Shown here one piece after another: positions 61,899-64,000 of a stretch of 64,000 bases of DNA (position 1 is its first letter; the number at the start of each line of letters is the position of its first letter). The notes beneath the pieces are model-generated. The model had not been told where the DNA came from. It made no database searches and worked only from the letters and a program-made list of their open reading frames with translations. Made by a program: the position numbers and the translations under genes. This stretch comes from Pseudomonas fluorescens (GTDB taxonomy: Bacteria > Pseudomonadota > Gammaproteobacteria > Pseudomonadales > Pseudomonadaceae), in contig NZ_CABVGX010000035.1 of NCBI RefSeq assembly GCF_902497625.1, positions 1 to 64,000 on the forward strand, given 5' to 3'.

Positions 61899-64000
61899 CA
61901 GCGTTTCACCAGTCCAGTCAGGCCGCCGGCAATCAGGGCGGCGGTGTCGGCCAGCGCAACCAGCGGATCGAGTCCGGCGGGCACGGCCATATAACGGGGT
62001 TCCCAGTCTGGCTGGAACTTGTCTTTGAAGCGGCGCAAGCCTTGGAAGTTGTACAGCTGCTCACCACGGCGGAACACCATCGAACCCAGGCGCTGAGTCA
62101 ACGGTGCGCCACGCCGGGGCTGCAAGCCCGACAGCGGCACCATGCCCAGGCTGAAGCGCGCGTAGCCATGACTCTTATAATGTTGAAGAAGGCCGACCAT
62201 CATGAATTCCATGGTCAGCTTGGGGGCTTGCGGGTGCGCGCGCATCAGGTCAAGGCTGGCCAGATCGTGACTGTAAGTCTCGAGCAGGTTGGCGAACGCC
62301 ACCGGTCGCCCTTCGAAACGAATCACCGCGATGCGGAAGTGTTTAAGGTAGTCGTCGCTGAAACGGCCGAGCGAGAAGCCTTTCTCGCGCACATTCTTGC
62401 CCGTCAGCCAGGCATCGGAAATCACCTTGAGCTCATCCATCGGCGCCTGCCCGGGTTCATGGATCTCCAGCGACAGGCCATCGCGAGTGCCACGATTCCA
62501 GGTGTATCGCAGGTCTTTCATCTCTTTGCCTTTGGCTTCGAGATCAAAACGCAGCAAATCGACCCGTGCCTCTTCGCCGAGCTTGATCGCCGTGAGACCG
62601 ATGTCCATGTAGTAAGGCAGGTTCTCGGCGCGCACTTGATAGAACACGGGGCGGGCGTGATGCAGATCGCAGAGGTCACGGAACTGCCAGATCATTTCCG
62701 CGCGTTGCAGGCCGGGACCGATCGGGTCGTACAGGGCCACCAGGCTACGGCCCCGCCGCGCGTACATCAGAAAGGCTTCGTCATTGGGATGAAACAGCAA
62801 CGCCTTGTCGCCGGTCAGGGCCAGGCCGCCGTCCGGTTGCGCAGAAGCCATGAGGATTTTTGCCGCGCGATCCAGTTCATCCGGTGTCGGCAGGTGGATG
62901 ACCGGGCGTGCAGTGCGCAGCAGCCAGGTCAGCGAGACCACCAGCAACAGCACGGCCGCGCCCAGTAGCGAGCGCAAACCGCGCGGCGCATCGGCGTCCA
63001 GGGTGAACTGCCACCACAGCTGATGGCTATAAGGAACATCTTGATAAGCGAACAGCAACAGCCAGATCGATGCCCCCAGTACGCACAGGCTCGACACCAG
63101 ATACAGCGGCGAAAAAGGCAGTTCAGTCAGGCGGCTGGGGCGATAGAACGAACGCCGAAAAACCCCGAGCAAACTCGCGGTCAGCGTCATCAGGCAGGCT
63201 TCTTCCCAGTCGAACCCTTTGAGCAGCGAGAGCAGGGCGCCGACCAGCAGTAAAATGGTGGTCAGCATCCACGCGGCTGACAAACGCCGACGCAAGCCCT
63301 GAGCCAGCAACAAGCACAGCACACCGACCAGGCTGGCGCCGAAGTGCGAAGCGTCGACCAGGCGATGCGGGATCAGAAAACCGATGTGTTCCAGGCGGGT
63401 GTCAATCTCCGGGGTCACGCCGGAAAACAGCAGCACCACGCCGGACAGAAATACCAGCAACGCAAGAATCGGCGCCGCCATACCCGACGCCGCACGCAGG
63501 CTTTGACGTGTCTGAAACAGGCGCTGGCCTTCGTTGATCAGCAGCAGCAAGCAAGCGACCAGCAATGGCAGCACGACATAAATCAGCCGATAGAGCAGAA
63601 GCGCAGCAGCCAGCGGAGCGGCGCCCAGTTTATCGGCGAAAGCGGCCAGCAGAATGGCTTCGAAGACGCCCACTCCGCCGGGCACATGGCTGAGTACGCC
63701 CGCGGCCAGGGCCAGCAGATACACGAGCAGGAACGCACCGAACGGTGGCGCTTCTGGCAGCAACAGATAAAGCACGGTGGCTGCGGCGGCAACGTCGAGG
63801 GCGGTAATGATCAGTTGCAGAAAAGTCAGGCGGCGACCCGGAAGACGCAAGGTGCGGCGCCCGGCCTTGACCAGCAGGTTGTCCGGGTAAGGCTGCTCCG
63901 GCAGGCGGCGACGGTAGATGCCGATGGCCAACGCGGCGAACAACACCAATACAGCGGCAGCGACTGTCCCCAGCAATGTTTCCGAAAAACCCAGCGCAGC
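61898..64000 (-). CDS. mprF: Phosphatidylglycerol aminoacyltransferase MprF (partial)
   Basis: The gene runs off the right edge; about 700 C-terminal residues are present, ending at TGA 61900-61898. Multiple membrane segments of the flippase domain occupy the visible N-terminal half, followed by a cytoplasmic DUF2156/GNAT-like synthase domain with YDPIGPGLQRAEMIWQFRDLC, VDLLRFDLEAKGKEMKDLRYTWNRG and MEFMMVGLL. MprF adds lysine or alanine from aminoacyl-tRNA to phosphatidylglycerol and raises resistance to cationic peptides. A TTG at 63974-63976 is not the start because the frame continues to the window edge. Overlaps the virJ-like gene by one base. Confidence 0.9.
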   Translation of the reverse strand, partial: AALGFSETLLGTVAAAVLVLFAALAIGIYRRRLPEQPYPDNLLVKAGRRTLRLPGRRLTFLQLIITALDVAAAATVLYLLLPEAPPFGAFLLVYLLALAAGVLSHVPGGVGVFEAILLAAFADKLGAAPLAAALLLYRLIYVVLPLLVACLLLLINEGQRLFQTRQSLRAASGMAAPILALLVFLSGVVLLFSGVTPEIDTRLEHIGFLIPHRLVDASHFGASLVGVLCLLLAQGLRRRLSAAWMLTTILLLVGALLSLLKGFDWEEACLMTLTASLLGVFRRSFYRPSRLTELPFSPLYLVSSLCVLGASIWLLLFAYQDVPYSHQLWWQFTLDADAPRGLRSLLGAAVLLLVVSLTWLLRTARPVIHLPTPDELDRAAKILMASAQPDGGLALTGDKALLFHPNDEAFLMYARRGRSLVALYDPIGPGLQRAEMIWQFRDLCDLHHARPVFYQVRAENLPYYMDIGLTAIKLGEEARVDLLRFDLEAKGKEMKDLRYTWNRGTRDGLSLEIHEPGQAPMDELKVISDAWLTGKNVREKGFSLGRFSDDYLKHFRIAVIRFEGRPVAFANLLETYSHDLASLDLMRAHPQAPKLTMEFMMVGLLQHYKSHGYARFSLGMVPLSGLQPRRGAPLTQRLGSMVFRRGEQLYNFQGLRRFKDKFQPDWEPRYMAVPAGLDPLVALADTAALIAGGLTGLVKR

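Overview
The window is a chromosomal segment of a fluorescent-group Pseudomonas (Gammaproteobacteria). Evidence is the gene order, which as I recall it follows the P. aeruginosa PA3660-PA3603 block almost gene for gene, the high GC at third codon positions, REP/REPIN palindromes of the kinds scattered through P. fluorescens-group genomes, and the small RNA gene rsmZ between rpoS and fdxA. Species assignment beyond the group is not possible by eye.

Layout. 1-5.3 kb: the tail of a Na+/H+ antiporter, then leftward dapC, glnD and map. 5.3-20.3 kb: rightward rpsB-tsf, pyrH-frr-uppS-cdsA-dxr and rseP-bamA-skp-lpxD-fabZ-lpxA-lpxB-rnhB. This covers translation, ribosome recycling, undecaprenyl and phospholipid precursors, outer-membrane protein assembly and lipid A. 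20.3-31.8 kb: dnaE, accA, tilS, pyrG, kdsA, eno, ftsB, ispD. 31.8-34.9 kb: a formaldehyde detoxification island (LysR regulator, adhC, fghA) lying between ispD and ispF. 34.9-40.1 kb: ispF-truD-surE-pcm-nlpD-rpoS, many genes overlapping. 40.1-40.5 kb: rsmZ with an upstream GacA-type box. 40.5-46 kb: fdxA and mutS leftward, then pncC, recA with a LexA box, and recX. 46-52.4 kb: a LOG-family protein, a small RHH-like protein, a QSregVF-family secreted protein, a DTW-domain protein, the regulator ErdR, dgkA, and the divergent pair finR/fpr. 52.4-64 kb: trmO, a frameshifted rhlG-like reductase, a DUF1456 protein, a divergent RsuA-family protein, a YjaB-like acetyltransferase, rimO, kup, a Phd/RelE-type toxin-antitoxin pair, and a virJ-mprF pair for aminoacyl-phospholipid metabolism, mprF running off the right edge.

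Most of the window is conserved housekeeping DNA and I do not see a large undescribed system. The items most worth a second look are: rsmZ and its distant GacA box; the rhlG-like gene broken by one extra base in an A run; an RsuA-family protein lacking the usual RQIRR motif; a terminator-like hairpin whose T-tract touches the ispF start codon; a toxin-antitoxin promoter with a palindrome on its -10; a perfect 36-bp inverted repeat between ispD and the formaldehyde regulator; and several CTGCAAGC-type palindromes, one of them nested inside a second stem upstream of fdxA.
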